Of a stretch of 64,000 bases of DNA, positions 7,116 through 15,457 are shown in pieces. The notes below the pieces were generated by a model. It had not been told where the DNA came from, did not search any database, and worked only from the letters and a program-made list of their open reading frames with translations. A program made the position numbers and the translations under genes. The DNA comes from Sandaracinus amylolyticus. Lineage in GTDB: Bacteria > Myxococcota_A > Polyangia > Polyangiales > Sandaracinaceae. Numbering within the stretch: position 1 is the first letter of the stretch; the number at the start of each line of letters is the position of its first letter. Location of the stretch: assembly GCF_000737325.1 (NCBI RefSeq), contig NZ_CP011125.1, positions 2,170,001 through 2,234,000 of the forward strand, given 5' to 3'.

Positions 7116-7167
7116 TCGGGCGCTGGGCTCGGTCGATCACACGAACGGCGAGCCGCGCGATGCGACG

Positions 7168-7195
7168 TTGGCGGTACGTCGGGAGCACCTATCTG
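7168..7195 (+). promoter_or_regulatory. Promoter of the methyltransferase gene
   Basis: TTGGCG (7168-7173), a 16-bp spacer and TATCTG (7190-7195). The -10 ends 8 nt before the GTG at 7204, again implying an almost leaderless mRNA. Confidence 0.5.
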
Positions 7196-7203
7196 CACCC
7201 CGC

Positions 7204-7929
7204 GTGAGCGTCGTCCTCCGCTTCGATCGAGCGCGCACACACTCGAGCGAGGATCGCTTCCACGACCTCGCGTTCGCGCGCATCGTGCGCGAGATCGGCG
7301 CCAAGCCGGGCGACGAGATCTTCGACGCGGGGTGCGGCGACTGCACGAACGCGCTGCGCTTCGCGCGGCTCGGGCTGCGCGTGAAGGGCGTCGACGTCTC
7401 GCACCTCGCGCTCGAGCGCGCGCGCTCACGGATCGCTCGCGAGCGCGCAGAGCGGCGCGTCTCGGTCTCGCACGGCGACGTCCGCGCGCTGCGCGTCCGC
7501 GATCGCGCGTTCCGGTTCGCGTCGTGCTGGAGCGTGCTGATGCACGTGCCGCACGTCGAGCGCGCCCTCGACGAGCTCGCGCGGGTGCTCGCGAAGCACG
7601 GCCGGCTCGCGATCATGGAGCGCACGTGCGAGTCGCTGCAGGCGCGCACCTGGGATCGCGCGGTGCGGCTGCTCCGCCGTCATCGGCTCGAGCGCACGGC
7701 GCGCGGGCTCGAGGAGTGGCGCGAGGAGGGACTGCTCGTGCGCGGCTTCGATCCCGCGTGGCTCTGCGAGCACCTCGACCGTCGCGGGCTCTCGCTCGTC
7801 GCGCGCTTCGCGGGGCAGCTCACCGAGGTCGAGCCGCTCGCGCGCGTGCTCGGGGATCTCTACTTCAGCGCGAACGCGCCCGCGCGCTTCGCGCACGGCA
7901 ACGTCTTCGTGTTCGAGAAGCGCAGCTAA
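7204..7929 (+). CDS. Class I SAM-dependent methyltransferase
   Basis: A 241-residue Rossmann-fold methyltransferase. The SAM-binding motif I is plain (EIFDAGCGDCTNALRFA), motif II follows (VKGVDVSHLALERAR), and the post-core region HGDVRALRVRD ... FASCWSVLMHVPHVERAL resembles the Methyltransf_11 group. It should transfer a methyl group to a small molecule or lipid, but the substrate is not indicated. The GTG at 7204 is supported by the promoter directly in front of it; a TTG at 7168 would add 12 residues but lies inside that promoter. It is monocistronic, with a strong hairpin downstream. Confidence 0.85.
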   Translation: MSVVLRFDRARTHSSEDRFHDLAFARIVREIGAKPGDEIFDAGCGDCTNALRFARLGLRVKGVDVSHLALERARSRIARERAERRVSVSHGDVRALRVRDRAFRFASCWSVLMHVPHVERALDELARVLAKHGRLAIMERTCESLQARTWDRAVRLLRRHRLERTARGLEEWREEGLLVRGFDPAWLCEHLDRRGLSLVARFAGQLTEVEPLARVLGDLYFSANAPARFAHGNVFVFEKRS

Positions 7930-8012
7930 CCCGAAGACCGCTTGCGTCGATCCTCGACGCTGCGGGCTCGGGTTCGGGCGGGAGGGAGGCTCGGCGGGCT
8001 TTGCCCGACGAG

Positions 8013-8037
8013 GGAGGGCGCGCCGCACGCGCCCTCC
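8013..8037. terminator. Hairpin between convergent genes
   Basis: GGAGGGCGCG / CGCGCCCTCC form a perfect 10-bp stem with a 5-nt loop. It lies between the convergent methyltransferase and the 8131-9726 gene. No T-tract follows. Confidence 0.5.
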
Positions 8038-8130
8038 GGGAAGGAACAGCGAACCCAAGCCCGAGTTGAGGTTCACCTCAACCGGGCGCTGGGGTAGCCG
8101 CCCGTCGAGCGCTCGACGGATGCGAGGCAG

Positions 8131-9726
8131 CTACGCGCGCCCGAGATAGATCTTCAGCGTCTCGCCCGCGCTCTGGCGATCGAAGCCGTGCCCCGCGAGC
8201 TCGGCGCGGCCCGACACCTTCTCGAACAGCTCGCCGAGGAACTGCGAGAGCGCGCGGCACTCCTCCACCGCCTCGGCCATGCGATGCGGCTCGAGGAGAT
8301 CGACGTCGCGCAGTCGCTCGAGCGACGTGAGGAACGGATCGAGCCGCTCGTAGTCGTGGCTGCGCACGAGCTGGTACCCGATCGCGCGGAAGTGCCCGAG
8401 GAAGTCGCGCACGAACTGGAAGCTGCCGTGCCCCGCCCAGCGATCGTGCGCGCCGTCGCTCCCTGCGCTCGCGGCCGCGTCCGCCTTCGCGAGGAACGCG
8501 CGGAGGATCTGCTGGAACATCCAGATCTCGCGGCGCAGCCGATCGCTCGCGGCGCGACGCCCCGCGAGATCGACCGCGAGCTCGGGCAGCGTGTCGCCCG
8601 GACGGATCTCGCTGCACAGCGCGCGCACCGCGTTCTGCAGCGACGCGCGCAGCTCGGCCGCGGCGATGACCATCTGTGGCCCGAGCTCCTGCGCCGAGAT
8701 CTCGGCCTGCGGCGAGGGCAGGTCGTGCTCGAAGATCTTCTTCACCTCGACGCGCAGCCCGTTCGCGACGTGGTCGAGCGTCCCGCGGATGCGCGTCAGC
8801 GAGCGCGCGACGTCCGCGAGGTGCGTGTAGCGCACCCCGATCTCGTCCGACGGAGTCGCGAGCAGCTCCCGCTCGAGCCCGTCGGCGATCGCGTCCCCGG
8901 CGCGCCGCCCGAGGTAGCGCGTCAGCGCGCGCAGATCGGATCGCAGCACCGCGAGGATCACGTACGCGCGGCGCGTCGACGCCGGGTCCGACGCGTACGC
9001 GTCGACGAGCGACACGTAGCGGAGCGCGCGAAAGAGCGCGAGGAACGTCAGCGCGAGCACGCGGTGCGCGGTCTCGGACTCGACGACGTGGAGCGCCTCG
9101 AGCACCTCGCCGCTGCGGATGCGATCGAACTCCGGGCGGAACTCGAGCGCCATCAGCGGATTGAAGTACGCGTTGCGCCCGATCTCGCGCACCACGACGC
9201 CGTGCATCGCGAAGTAGAGCCGGTTCGACACGCGCCCGAGCCGCGCGAGCCCGTCGCTCAGATCGAGGAAGTGCCCGAACGCGTTGCGCAGGACGAAGAG
9301 CGCCTCCTCGGGCGTGTCCTGCGTGAGCTGCTCCTGGATCAAGCGCCCGCGCGCCGAGTCCTCGGGCAGCACGGACTCGAGGTAGCGCGTGAACGTGTAC
9401 GCGCGCTCCTTGTCGCCGAGGAGCTGCTTGGTCAGCGTGATCACGCGCTGCGACGCGTCGCGCAGGATGCGCAGCTCTTCGTGGAAGTCCTGCGCGACCG
9501 CGCTCTTCGCCGCGGGCGTGCCCGGGTGGTTGCGCGGGTTGCCGAAGCACGCGAGCCCCTTGAGCAACATCTCGAGCTCGAAGAGCGTCTCTTCCTTGCG
9601 CTCCCACGGCATCGACGCGAACCAGACGTCGCGCGCGTTCGCCTGCTCGCGGCGGAGCCCGCGGGTGTCGCGCAGCAGGTTCGCGTAGACGTCACGCTCG
9701 GTGCGGATCACCGCGATCGGCGGCAT
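8131..9726 (-). CDS. Large uncharacterised, mainly helical protein
   Basis: A 531-residue protein I cannot assign. It is long, soluble and predicted almost wholly helical, with Leu/Arg/Glu-rich stretches (for example LFELEMLLKGLACFGNP, FVLRNAFGHFLDLSDGLARL, FLGHFRAIGYQLVRSHDYERL). There is no signal peptide, transmembrane segment, nucleotide-binding loop or Cys/His metal site. The ATG at 9726 follows a -10-like TAGACT 10 nt upstream; longer in-frame versions overlap the divergent LysM gene. It is transcribed alone. A scaffold or regulatory role would be a guess. Confidence 0.72.
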   Translation of the reverse strand: MPPIAVIRTERDVYANLLRDTRGLRREQANARDVWFASMPWERKEETLFELEMLLKGLACFGNPRNHPGTPAAKSAVAQDFHEELRILRDASQRVITLTKQLLGDKERAYTFTRYLESVLPEDSARGRLIQEQLTQDTPEEALFVLRNAFGHFLDLSDGLARLGRVSNRLYFAMHGVVVREIGRNAYFNPLMALEFRPEFDRIRSGEVLEALHVVESETAHRVLALTFLALFRALRYVSLVDAYASDPASTRRAYVILAVLRSDLRALTRYLGRRAGDAIADGLERELLATPSDEIGVRYTHLADVARSLTRIRGTLDHVANGLRVEVKKIFEHDLPSPQAEISAQELGPQMVIAAAELRASLQNAVRALCSEIRPGDTLPELAVDLAGRRAASDRLRREIWMFQQILRAFLAKADAAASAGSDGAHDRWAGHGSFQFVRDFLGHFRAIGYQLVRSHDYERLDPFLTSLERLRDVDLLEPHRMAEAVEECRALSQFLGELFEKVSGRAELAGHGFDRQSAGETLKIYLGRA

Positions 9727-9830
9727 GGGCGCCCGGAGTCTATCCGATCGTGGAAGGCGCTTGGGCGCGAAGGTTCGCGGTGCGGGAACCCGTGTCGCGA
9801 GGACGCGCGTTCGTGCGACGACAGGTGCGG

Positions 9831-10739
9831 ATGATCCGGCGATGGGCGCTGGTGCTCGCGATGTGGCTCGCGGTGCCGGGAATGACGCAGGCGCAGCCGC
9901 GGCCACGCACGTACGTGGTCCGCGAGGGCGACACGCTGGCGCGCATCGCGCGGCGGCACCGCAGCTCGGTCGAGGCGATCCGCGAGGCGAACCGGCTGCG
10001 CGGCGATGCGGTGCGCGCCGGGCAGGAGCTGATCGTGCCGCGCGAGGGCGAGGACCCGCGGGCGCTCCGCTCGAGCCGAGGCGCGACGCCGGCGCGCGAG
10101 ACCCCGGCGCAGCGCGAGGCGCGGGGCAGGGCGCGACGGATCGGGCTCGGTACGGTGCGCGCGGGGCAGTCGCTGCTGGTGCGCGCGCCGGAGCGCCGGT
10201 GGGTCGCGGCGGCGGGCGAAGGACCGCGGCTCTCGGGGACGCTGCGGCTGCCCGTCGATCGTGGTCGGCTGATCCGCGGCTGGGGCAGCGGCGAGGGTGG
10301 GTATCACCTGGCGATCGACATCCGAGGCCGGGTGGGCGCGACGATCCGCGCGGCGGAGCGCGGGATCGTCGCCTACGCGGGCGACGGGCTGAGCGGGTAC
10401 GGCAACTTCGTGATCCTCGTGCACCCGAACGGATGGGTGACCGCGTACGCCCACAACCGCGAGAACCTGGTCGTCGCGGGCCAGGTGGTCCGCCGTGGCG
10501 AGGCGATCGCGCGGCTCGGGAACACCGGGACCAGCCAGTCGCCGCACCTGCACTTCGTGCTCGTCGACGGCGGCGCCCACTGCGACGCGGTGCCGCTCTT
10601 CGATCCGCCGATCGCGCGCAGCGTCACGAGCGCGGTCTGGCGCGACGAGCGCCCGGAGAGCGTGCAGTGCCTGCGGCGCAGCGAGCGCCCGCACCCGAGC
10701 CACGCCGAGGAAGACGACGAGCGCGCAGACGAGCCCTGA
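9831..10739 (+). CDS. LysM-M23 peptidoglycan endopeptidase
   Basis: A 302-residue exported cell-wall protein. A signal peptide (MIRRWALVLAMWLAVP ... TQAQ) is followed by one LysM domain (YVVREGDTLARIARRH ... AGQELIVP) that binds peptidoglycan, and by a C-terminal M23/LytM domain. The M23 zinc residues are visible as H-x3-D in YHLAIDI and H-x-H in SPHLHF, so it is predicted to be active. The start was placed at the methionine opening the signal peptide; an in-frame ATG at 9750 would add 27 residues in front of it. It probably acts in periplasmic cell-wall remodelling. Its tail is acidic. Confidence 0.9.
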   Translation: MIRRWALVLAMWLAVPGMTQAQPRPRTYVVREGDTLARIARRHRSSVEAIREANRLRGDAVRAGQELIVPREGEDPRALRSSRGATPARETPAQREARGRARRIGLGTVRAGQSLLVRAPERRWVAAAGEGPRLSGTLRLPVDRGRLIRGWGSGEGGYHLAIDIRGRVGATIRAAERGIVAYAGDGLSGYGNFVILVHPNGWVTAYAHNRENLVVAGQVVRRGEAIARLGNTGTSQSPHLHFVLVDGGAHCDAVPLFDPPIARSVTSAVWRDERPESVQCLRRSERPHPSHAEEDDERADEP

Positions 10740-10763
10740 GCGTATCAACAGAGACGCATTCGG

Positions 10764-10906
10764 GCTTCCGACGCGCTCCGGAGGCTTCCGACGCGCATTT
10801 CCGCCCGGAAGACGCGCTCCGCGGAGGCTTCCGACGCGCTCCGGAGGCTTCCGACGCGCTCCGGGAGCTTCCGACGTGCTCCGGGAGCTTCCGACGCGGC
10901 ACGATC
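10764..10906. repeat. 20-bp tandem repeat array (array C)
   Basis: About seven copies of GCTTCCGACGCGCTCCGGAG, beginning at 10764, 10784, 10804 (diverged, 23 bp), 10827, 10847, 10867 and 10887. Several units contain the self-complementary CTCCGGAG. The array starts 24 bp after the LysM-M23 stop and ends before the convergent cytochrome gene. There is no gene in 10740-10980. Confidence 0.9.
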
Positions 10907-10980
10907 AGGCCGTCGGAGCGCAGCGGAAGCGTCCAGCCCGCGCCGGAAGCGATCCGCGCGCGTCCCCGGGCCCGCCGGGC

Positions 10981-12393
10981 TCAGAGTCGGGCTTCGATCG
11001 CGCCGAGGAGGGCGAAGCTGAACGTCGGGTTGTGCACGCCGCGCGACCCGTCGCGCTCGAGCAGCATCAGGTCCCACATCGAGTCGCGCACGTCGCGCGG
11101 CAGCGCGTCGATCGAGACCGGGCGCTCGTCCTCGTCGAACGCGCCGTCCTCGTCGCAGTCGCCGAGCATCACGCCGCGCACGTCGACGAGCACCAGCGTG
11201 CCCGGCCCACCGCCCGCGGCGTGCTCGGTGAACGCGACCGCCGTGCTGCTTCGAGTCCCGCAGCGCGCACGCACCCGCGCCTGCTGCACGCGCGACTCGA
11301 GCCGGCGTCGCACCCGCGCCACCGCGCGATCGTGCTCCTCCGCGACCGCGCCGCTCGCGCCGTCTCCGTCCCAGTCGCCGCGCGCGATCGACTCCGGCGC
11401 GACCTCGCCGTGGCACGACGAGCATGCATCGCGCGCGATGCCGCCCGACGCCTCGCGCACCTCGAAGGTGTGGCCGAGCGTGAGCTCCGCCGGGTCCGCC
11501 TCGCGCCACGGCGCGGCGTGGCAGGCGACGCAGGCGTCCGCGATCGCACCGTGCGGCGCCTCGCCGACGTCGGCGCTCGCGAGGGTGCGCGCGCCGCGAC
11601 CGAGCACGACGTCGGCCTGCGGCGCGTGGCCGGGCGCGCGGTGGCACTCGACGCACACCGCGCCGGTGCCGAGCCCGCTCGCCGGCGCGCCCGCGACGTG
11701 ATCGACGTGCTCGAATGCGCGCAGCTCGGTGCCCTCGTGGCACGCGACGCAGGCATCGCCCGCGATGCTCGTCGTCTCTCCGTGCGCGGCGGCGAACGCC
11801 GACGCGTCGTGGCAGCTCGCGCACTCCGCGCCGTCGCTCGTGTCGCCCGCGAGCCGCATCGCGCCGAGCGCCCACTGCTCGCGCGCGCCCCACGCGGTGC
11901 ACGTGCCGCAGGGGACCGTCTCGACGCCTTCGGGCTCGCGCACGCCGCGCACGAGCCAGCGCTCGAGATCGACGTCCTCGATCCACCGCAGCACCGCGTC
12001 GGGATCGGTGCCGTGCTCCTCGTGGTACTGCGCGACGACGTGCTCGGCGCGCGGCGTCTCGTCGTGCGCGGGCACGAGCCGAATCACGATCGACGCGCTC
12101 TCGTCGACGCCGACGTCGATGCGCGTCTGCGCGTCCTCGCGGCCCGCCGCGCTCGCGCGGATCGACCGGGCGTCGCCGCGCGAGACCGAGAGCGTGAAAC
12201 GGCCCTCGTCGTCGGTGCGCGTCGCCGAGCCATCGTGCGCGACGACGCGCGCGCCTGGGATCGCGCGTCCTGTGCGGGCGTCGACGACCACGCCGGTGAC
12301 CTCGGCGCGGGTCGACGATCCGCAGCCCGCGATCAGCGCGATCGTGCTGATCAGGGCGGGCATCTTGCGGGTCTTTCGGACCACGGGCCGCAC
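10981..12393 (-). CDS. Five-heme c-type cytochrome lipoprotein with N-terminal beta-sandwich domain
   Basis: A 470-residue lipoprotein. From the GTG a basic N-terminus and hydrophobic core lead to a lipobox (LIAGC). Next is a carboxypeptidase-regulatory-like beta-sandwich (EVTGVVVDARTGRAIPGARV ... TDDEGRFTLSV). The middle holds five CxxCH heme motifs: CASCH, CVACH, CVECH, CVACH and CSSCH, so it should be a periplasm- or surface-facing multiheme electron carrier. Near the end an acidic DCDEDGAFDEDE segment resembles a calcium-binding loop. The GTG at 12393 was chosen over an internal ATG because it supplies the positive signal-peptide n-region. Redox partner unknown. Confidence 0.85.
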   Translation of the reverse strand: MRPVVRKTRKMPALISTIALIAGCGSSTRAEVTGVVVDARTGRAIPGARVVAHDGSATRTDDEGRFTLSVSRGDARSIRASAAGREDAQTRIDVGVDESASIVIRLVPAHDETPRAEHVVAQYHEEHGTDPDAVLRWIEDVDLERWLVRGVREPEGVETVPCGTCTAWGAREQWALGAMRLAGDTSDGAECASCHDASAFAAAHGETTSIAGDACVACHEGTELRAFEHVDHVAGAPASGLGTGAVCVECHRAPGHAPQADVVLGRGARTLASADVGEAPHGAIADACVACHAAPWREADPAELTLGHTFEVREASGGIARDACSSCHGEVAPESIARGDWDGDGASGAVAEEHDRAVARVRRRLESRVQQARVRARCGTRSSTAVAFTEHAAGGGPGTLVLVDVRGVMLGDCDEDGAFDEDERPVSIDALPRDVRDSMWDLMLLERDGSRGVHNPTFSFALLGAIEARL

Positions 12394-12489
12394 CCTAACA
12401 CGAGGCCGAGGGCCGACCAGGAAGAAAGGAGCGCACGCCCTGGTGGAGTGCCGAAGGTGCTACGTCGAAGCGCATCCGCCGCCGCACGT

Positions 12490-12495
12490 TATTCT
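12490..12495 (+). promoter_or_regulatory. -10 element of a leaderless promoter (matrixin gene)
   Basis: TATTCT ends 7 nt before the GTG at 12503. Confidence 0.45.
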
Positions 12496-12502
12496 TCGAC
12501 AC

Positions 12503-13318
12503 GTGAGCTCGACCCCGACGCGGCACCGCTCGGTGCGCACGCTCGTGACGCTGGTCGCGGCGCTCGCCATCTCCGTCGGGGCTGCGGGGCGCGCACGCGC
12601 GTACGAGCGCGCGACCGTCACCGGCGACACGACGCCGCTCGCGTGGGCGCGTCGTGATCTCGGGCTCCGGATCGCCGAGGACACCTCGCGCGACCTGGCG
12701 CCGGTCGACGTGCGCGACGCGGTCCGGCGCTCGATGACGACGTGGACGCGCGCGGGCGGGTGCACGGACATCGTGCTCGTCGACCTCGGGACACCGCCCG
12801 ACCTGCGCACGAACCTGCTGGGCGGGGCGCCGGACCTCGAGAACCGGGTGGTCTTCCGCGAGGACGCGTGGCCGTCCGAGCTCGGGCCCGAGACGCTCGC
12901 GATCACGACGCTGGTCTACCGCCGCAGCACCGGCGAGATCCTCGACGCGGACATCGACCTGAACGCGCTCGATCACAGCTGGTCGGTCGCGGCGGTCCCG
13001 TCGCTCGAGACCACCGATCTCGAGAACACGATCACCCACGAGGTCGGGCACCTGCTCGGCTTCGCGCACGTGGTCGACCCCGACGCGACGATGTTCGCGT
13101 CGAGCGATCCCGGCGACGTGGTGAAGCGCGACCTCGCGACCGACGACGTGACCGCGGTGTGCGAGGTCTATCCCGCGAGCCGGCGCACGCCGGGCGGGGT
13201 GGGACCGCGTCCGCCGCTGACGAGCGGGTGTGCGGTCTCGAGCGCGGGCGGAGCGGGCGTGATCCCGGTGCTGCTCGGGCTCGCGGCGCTCATCGTGCGG
13301 CGCCGCCGACGATCCTGA
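12503..13318 (+). CDS. Matrixin-like secreted zinc protease with MYXO-CTERM-like tail
   Basis: A 271-residue metzincin. A signal peptide (SVRTLVTLVAALAISVGAAG) precedes the catalytic domain. The zinc site is H179-E-V-G-H183-L-L-G-F-A-H189, the full HExxHxxGxxH motif, and ATMFAS downstream supplies the Met-turn. The C-terminus has SGCAVSS, a hydrophobic helix (VIPVLLGLAALIV) and an RRRRRS end, the layout of a MYXO-CTERM sorting signal that anchors or processes proteins at the myxobacterial surface. The GTG start fits the short-leader -10. Its 3' end overlaps the convergent Hpt-receiver gene by 29 bp. Confidence 0.88.
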   Translation: MSSTPTRHRSVRTLVTLVAALAISVGAAGRARAYERATVTGDTTPLAWARRDLGLRIAEDTSRDLAPVDVRDAVRRSMTTWTRAGGCTDIVLVDLGTPPDLRTNLLGGAPDLENRVVFREDAWPSELGPETLAITTLVYRRSTGEILDADIDLNALDHSWSVAAVPSLETTDLENTITHEVGHLLGFAHVVDPDATMFASSDPGDVVKRDLATDDVTAVCEVYPASRRTPGGVGPRPPLTSGCAVSSAGGAGVIPVLLGLAALIVRRRRRS

Positions 13319-14042
13319 CGAGCGCGTCGAGCAGCTCGCGCGGTCGGAACGGCTTGCGGAGCCAGCTCGCGCCGGGCGGGATCGTCCATCCGAGCTCCTC
13401 GGGGGTCGCGGCCGAGAGGAACGCGAAGACGCCGTTCGCGCCGTGCGCGCGATGGCGCGCCGCCGCGACGAGCTCGAGCCCGGTGAGCGTCGGCATCATC
13501 GCATCGACGATGATCACGTCGAAGGCGCGGTGATCGAGGAGCACGAGCGCCTCGTCGGGCGCCTCGATCACGCGCGCGTCGGCGCCGCCCATCGTGACCA
13601 GCGTGAGCTCGAGGAGGCGACGGGTCGGCGCGTCGTCGTCGAGCGCGAGCACGCTGCGGCCGACGAGCGGTCGCGCCGACGGCGTCACGAGCGGCGGCGC
13701 GGCGACCGGGGCGACGGGGCGCGACTCGTTGGCGATGCGCCGGATCGACGCGACGAGCGCGAGCGTCCGCGCGACCACGCGCGCGCAGTCGTCGTCCCGC
13801 GACGCGAGCAGCTCGACCTCGCCGGCCTCGGTGCTGAGCGCGTCGTGTCCGTGCGAGCCCGCGGTGCCGCGGAGCCGATGCGCGGCGCGGCGGATGTCCT
13901 CCCGCGCGCGCGAGTCACCGGAGGCCAGGCGATCGGCGGCCGCGCGCAGCTCCGCGGCGCGCGTCGGGAGGCCGTCTTCCATCCGCGCCCGCAGCTTCGC
14001 GAGCCGCTCTTCCAGCGAGGGCCGGGACGGATCGTCGCTCAC
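13290..14042 (-). CDS. Hpt-receiver two-domain signalling protein
   Basis: A 250-residue protein with an N-terminal Hpt-like helical domain and a C-terminal receiver. The Hpt phospho-acceptor is probably H55 in AAHRLRGTAGSHG. The receiver (about residues 125-250) has the acidic pocket LALDDDAP, the phospho-acceptor Asp in VIIVDAMMP and the conserved Lys in WLRKPFRP. No output domain is present, so it probably relays phosphate to or from other proteins. It is transcribed divergently from a kinase-receiver fusion 51 bp away, which suggests a functional pair (inference). Confidence 0.83.
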   Translation of the reverse strand: MSDDPSRPSLEERLAKLRARMEDGLPTRAAELRAAADRLASGDSRAREDIRRAAHRLRGTAGSHGHDALSTEAGEVELLASRDDDCARVVARTLALVASIRRIANESRPVAPVAAPPLVTPSARPLVGRSVLALDDDAPTRRLLELTLVTMGGADARVIEAPDEALVLLDHRAFDVIIVDAMMPTLTGLELVAAARHRAHGANGVFAFLSAATPEELGWTIPPGASWLRKPFRPRELLDALVRIVGGAAR

Positions 14043-14093
14043 GCGTCCATCTTGCCAGGAGTCCAGCGCTGCGGGCACGCTCGACCGCTCCCG

Positions 14094-15455
14094 ATGTCCG
14101 GCGCGCGCCGCTCCGACCCCGACGACGACGAGCTCCCCCGGACGCAGCCGCGTCGCGCCGGCGACGTGCCGGCGCCGGAGACGACGCGCCCTCCGCGCGC
14201 GCGAGCCTGGGACGGCGTGCCCGGGCCGGGCGAGCTCGTCGCGGACACGTATCGCATCACACGCGTGCTCGGGGAGGGCGCGATGGGCGTGGTGATGCTC
14301 GCGCGCGACGAGCGCCTCGAGCGCGACGTCGCGATCAAGCTGATCCATCCCGACTACGTCGCGAGCCCCGACGCGCACGCGCGCTTCGTGGGCGAGGCGC
14401 GGACGATGGCGCGGGTGCGCCACGAGAACGTCGTCGAGATCTACACGTTCGGCGAGCACCGGGTCGCGGGAGGGCAGCGCGCGCCGTACTTCGTGATGGA
14501 GTACGTGCCGGGGATCACGCTCGACGCGCGGCGGCGCGCCCAGGGCGTGCTCTCGATCGACGAGGTGATCGGCGTGCTCGAGCAGGTGTGCCGCGGGCTC
14601 GGCGCGATCCATCGCGCGGGCGCGGTGCACCGCGATCTGAAGCCGACGAACGTGCTGATCGGTCCGGCGTTCCGCGTCGCGGTGGCGGACCTCGGGCTCG
14701 CGCGGGTGCTCGATCGGCCGCGCGACGCCGAGCGCGACACGGTGTCCGGCACGCCCGCGTACATGTCTCCCGAGATGGTGCGCGGCGACGTGGTGCCCGC
14801 GGGGATGCACCACCGCGCCGACGTCTACTCGCTCGCCGTGATGGCGCTCGAGCTGCTCACGGGGCGGCTCCCGTTCGAGACCGACGACGCGGTCGAGATG
14901 ATGACGCGGCACGCGACGGAGGCGCCGCCGCGCGCGAGCGAGATCCGGCACGAGCTGCCGCGCGCCTTCGACGAGGTGCTGCTGCGCGGGATGGAGAAGG
15001 ACCCGGCGCGACGCACCGCGAGCGCCGACGCGTTCCGCCGCGAGCTGCTCGAGGCGCGCGACAGCGCGAGCCAGCACGCGGGCGCGCTGCGCCTGCTCGT
15101 CGCGGACGACGACGAGGACTTCGCGGCGCTGGTGCGCGAGACCCTCGACTGGGCGTTCCCGGGCGCCGAGATCGTGGTGGCACGCGACGGAGAGCAGGCG
15201 CTGCGCGAGCTCGATCGACACCCCGCCGCCCTCGCGGTGCTCGACCTCGACATGCCGGGGCTCAACGGCATCGAGCTGACCGCGGCGATCCGCGCGACGT
15301 CGCGCTCGGAGCGCATGCCGATCCTCGTGGTGACCGCGACGGGCGGCGCGCCCGACTGGCGCCTGCTGGCGTCGCTGGGCGCCGACGGGTTCCTGGTGAA
15401 GCCGATCGACCCGATGGCGCTCGTCGCGCTCGCGCGCCGCACGCTCGCGCGTTAG
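14094..15455 (+). CDS. Ser/Thr protein kinase fused to a receiver domain
   Basis: A 453-residue hybrid. A eukaryotic-type kinase domain (about residues 45-325) has the glycine loop LGEGAMGVV, catalytic Lys in VAIKLIHP, HRDLKPTN catalytic loop, a DLG in place of DFG, and SGTPAYMSPE activation segment. A C-terminal receiver (about 335-453) has LVADDDEDF, the Asp in VLDLDMPG and Lys in FLVKPID. No transmembrane segment lies between, so it is probably cytoplasmic. It joins Ser/Thr phosphorylation to His-Asp phosphorelay, plausibly with the divergent Hpt-receiver protein. Confidence 0.9.
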   Translation: MSGARRSDPDDDELPRTQPRRAGDVPAPETTRPPRARAWDGVPGPGELVADTYRITRVLGEGAMGVVMLARDERLERDVAIKLIHPDYVASPDAHARFVGEARTMARVRHENVVEIYTFGEHRVAGGQRAPYFVMEYVPGITLDARRRAQGVLSIDEVIGVLEQVCRGLGAIHRAGAVHRDLKPTNVLIGPAFRVAVADLGLARVLDRPRDAERDTVSGTPAYMSPEMVRGDVVPAGMHHRADVYSLAVMALELLTGRLPFETDDAVEMMTRHATEAPPRASEIRHELPRAFDEVLLRGMEKDPARRTASADAFRRELLEARDSASQHAGALRLLVADDDEDFAALVRETLDWAFPGAEIVVARDGEQALRELDRHPAALAVLDLDMPGLNGIELTAAIRATSRSERMPILVVTATGGAPDWRLLASLGADGFLVKPIDPMALVALARRTLAR

Positions 15456-15457
15456 CC

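Noticed and set aside
10764-10906. Array C as CRISPR or as coding repeat
   Set aside because: The 20-bp units have no spacers, and the period would shift any reading frame.
9701-11701. A 666-codon plus-strand frame across the LysM-M23 gene, array C and the cytochrome gene
   Set aside because: It is Arg/Ala/Pro-rich with no domain. Both overlapping genes have signal peptides and catalytic or heme motifs in other frames.
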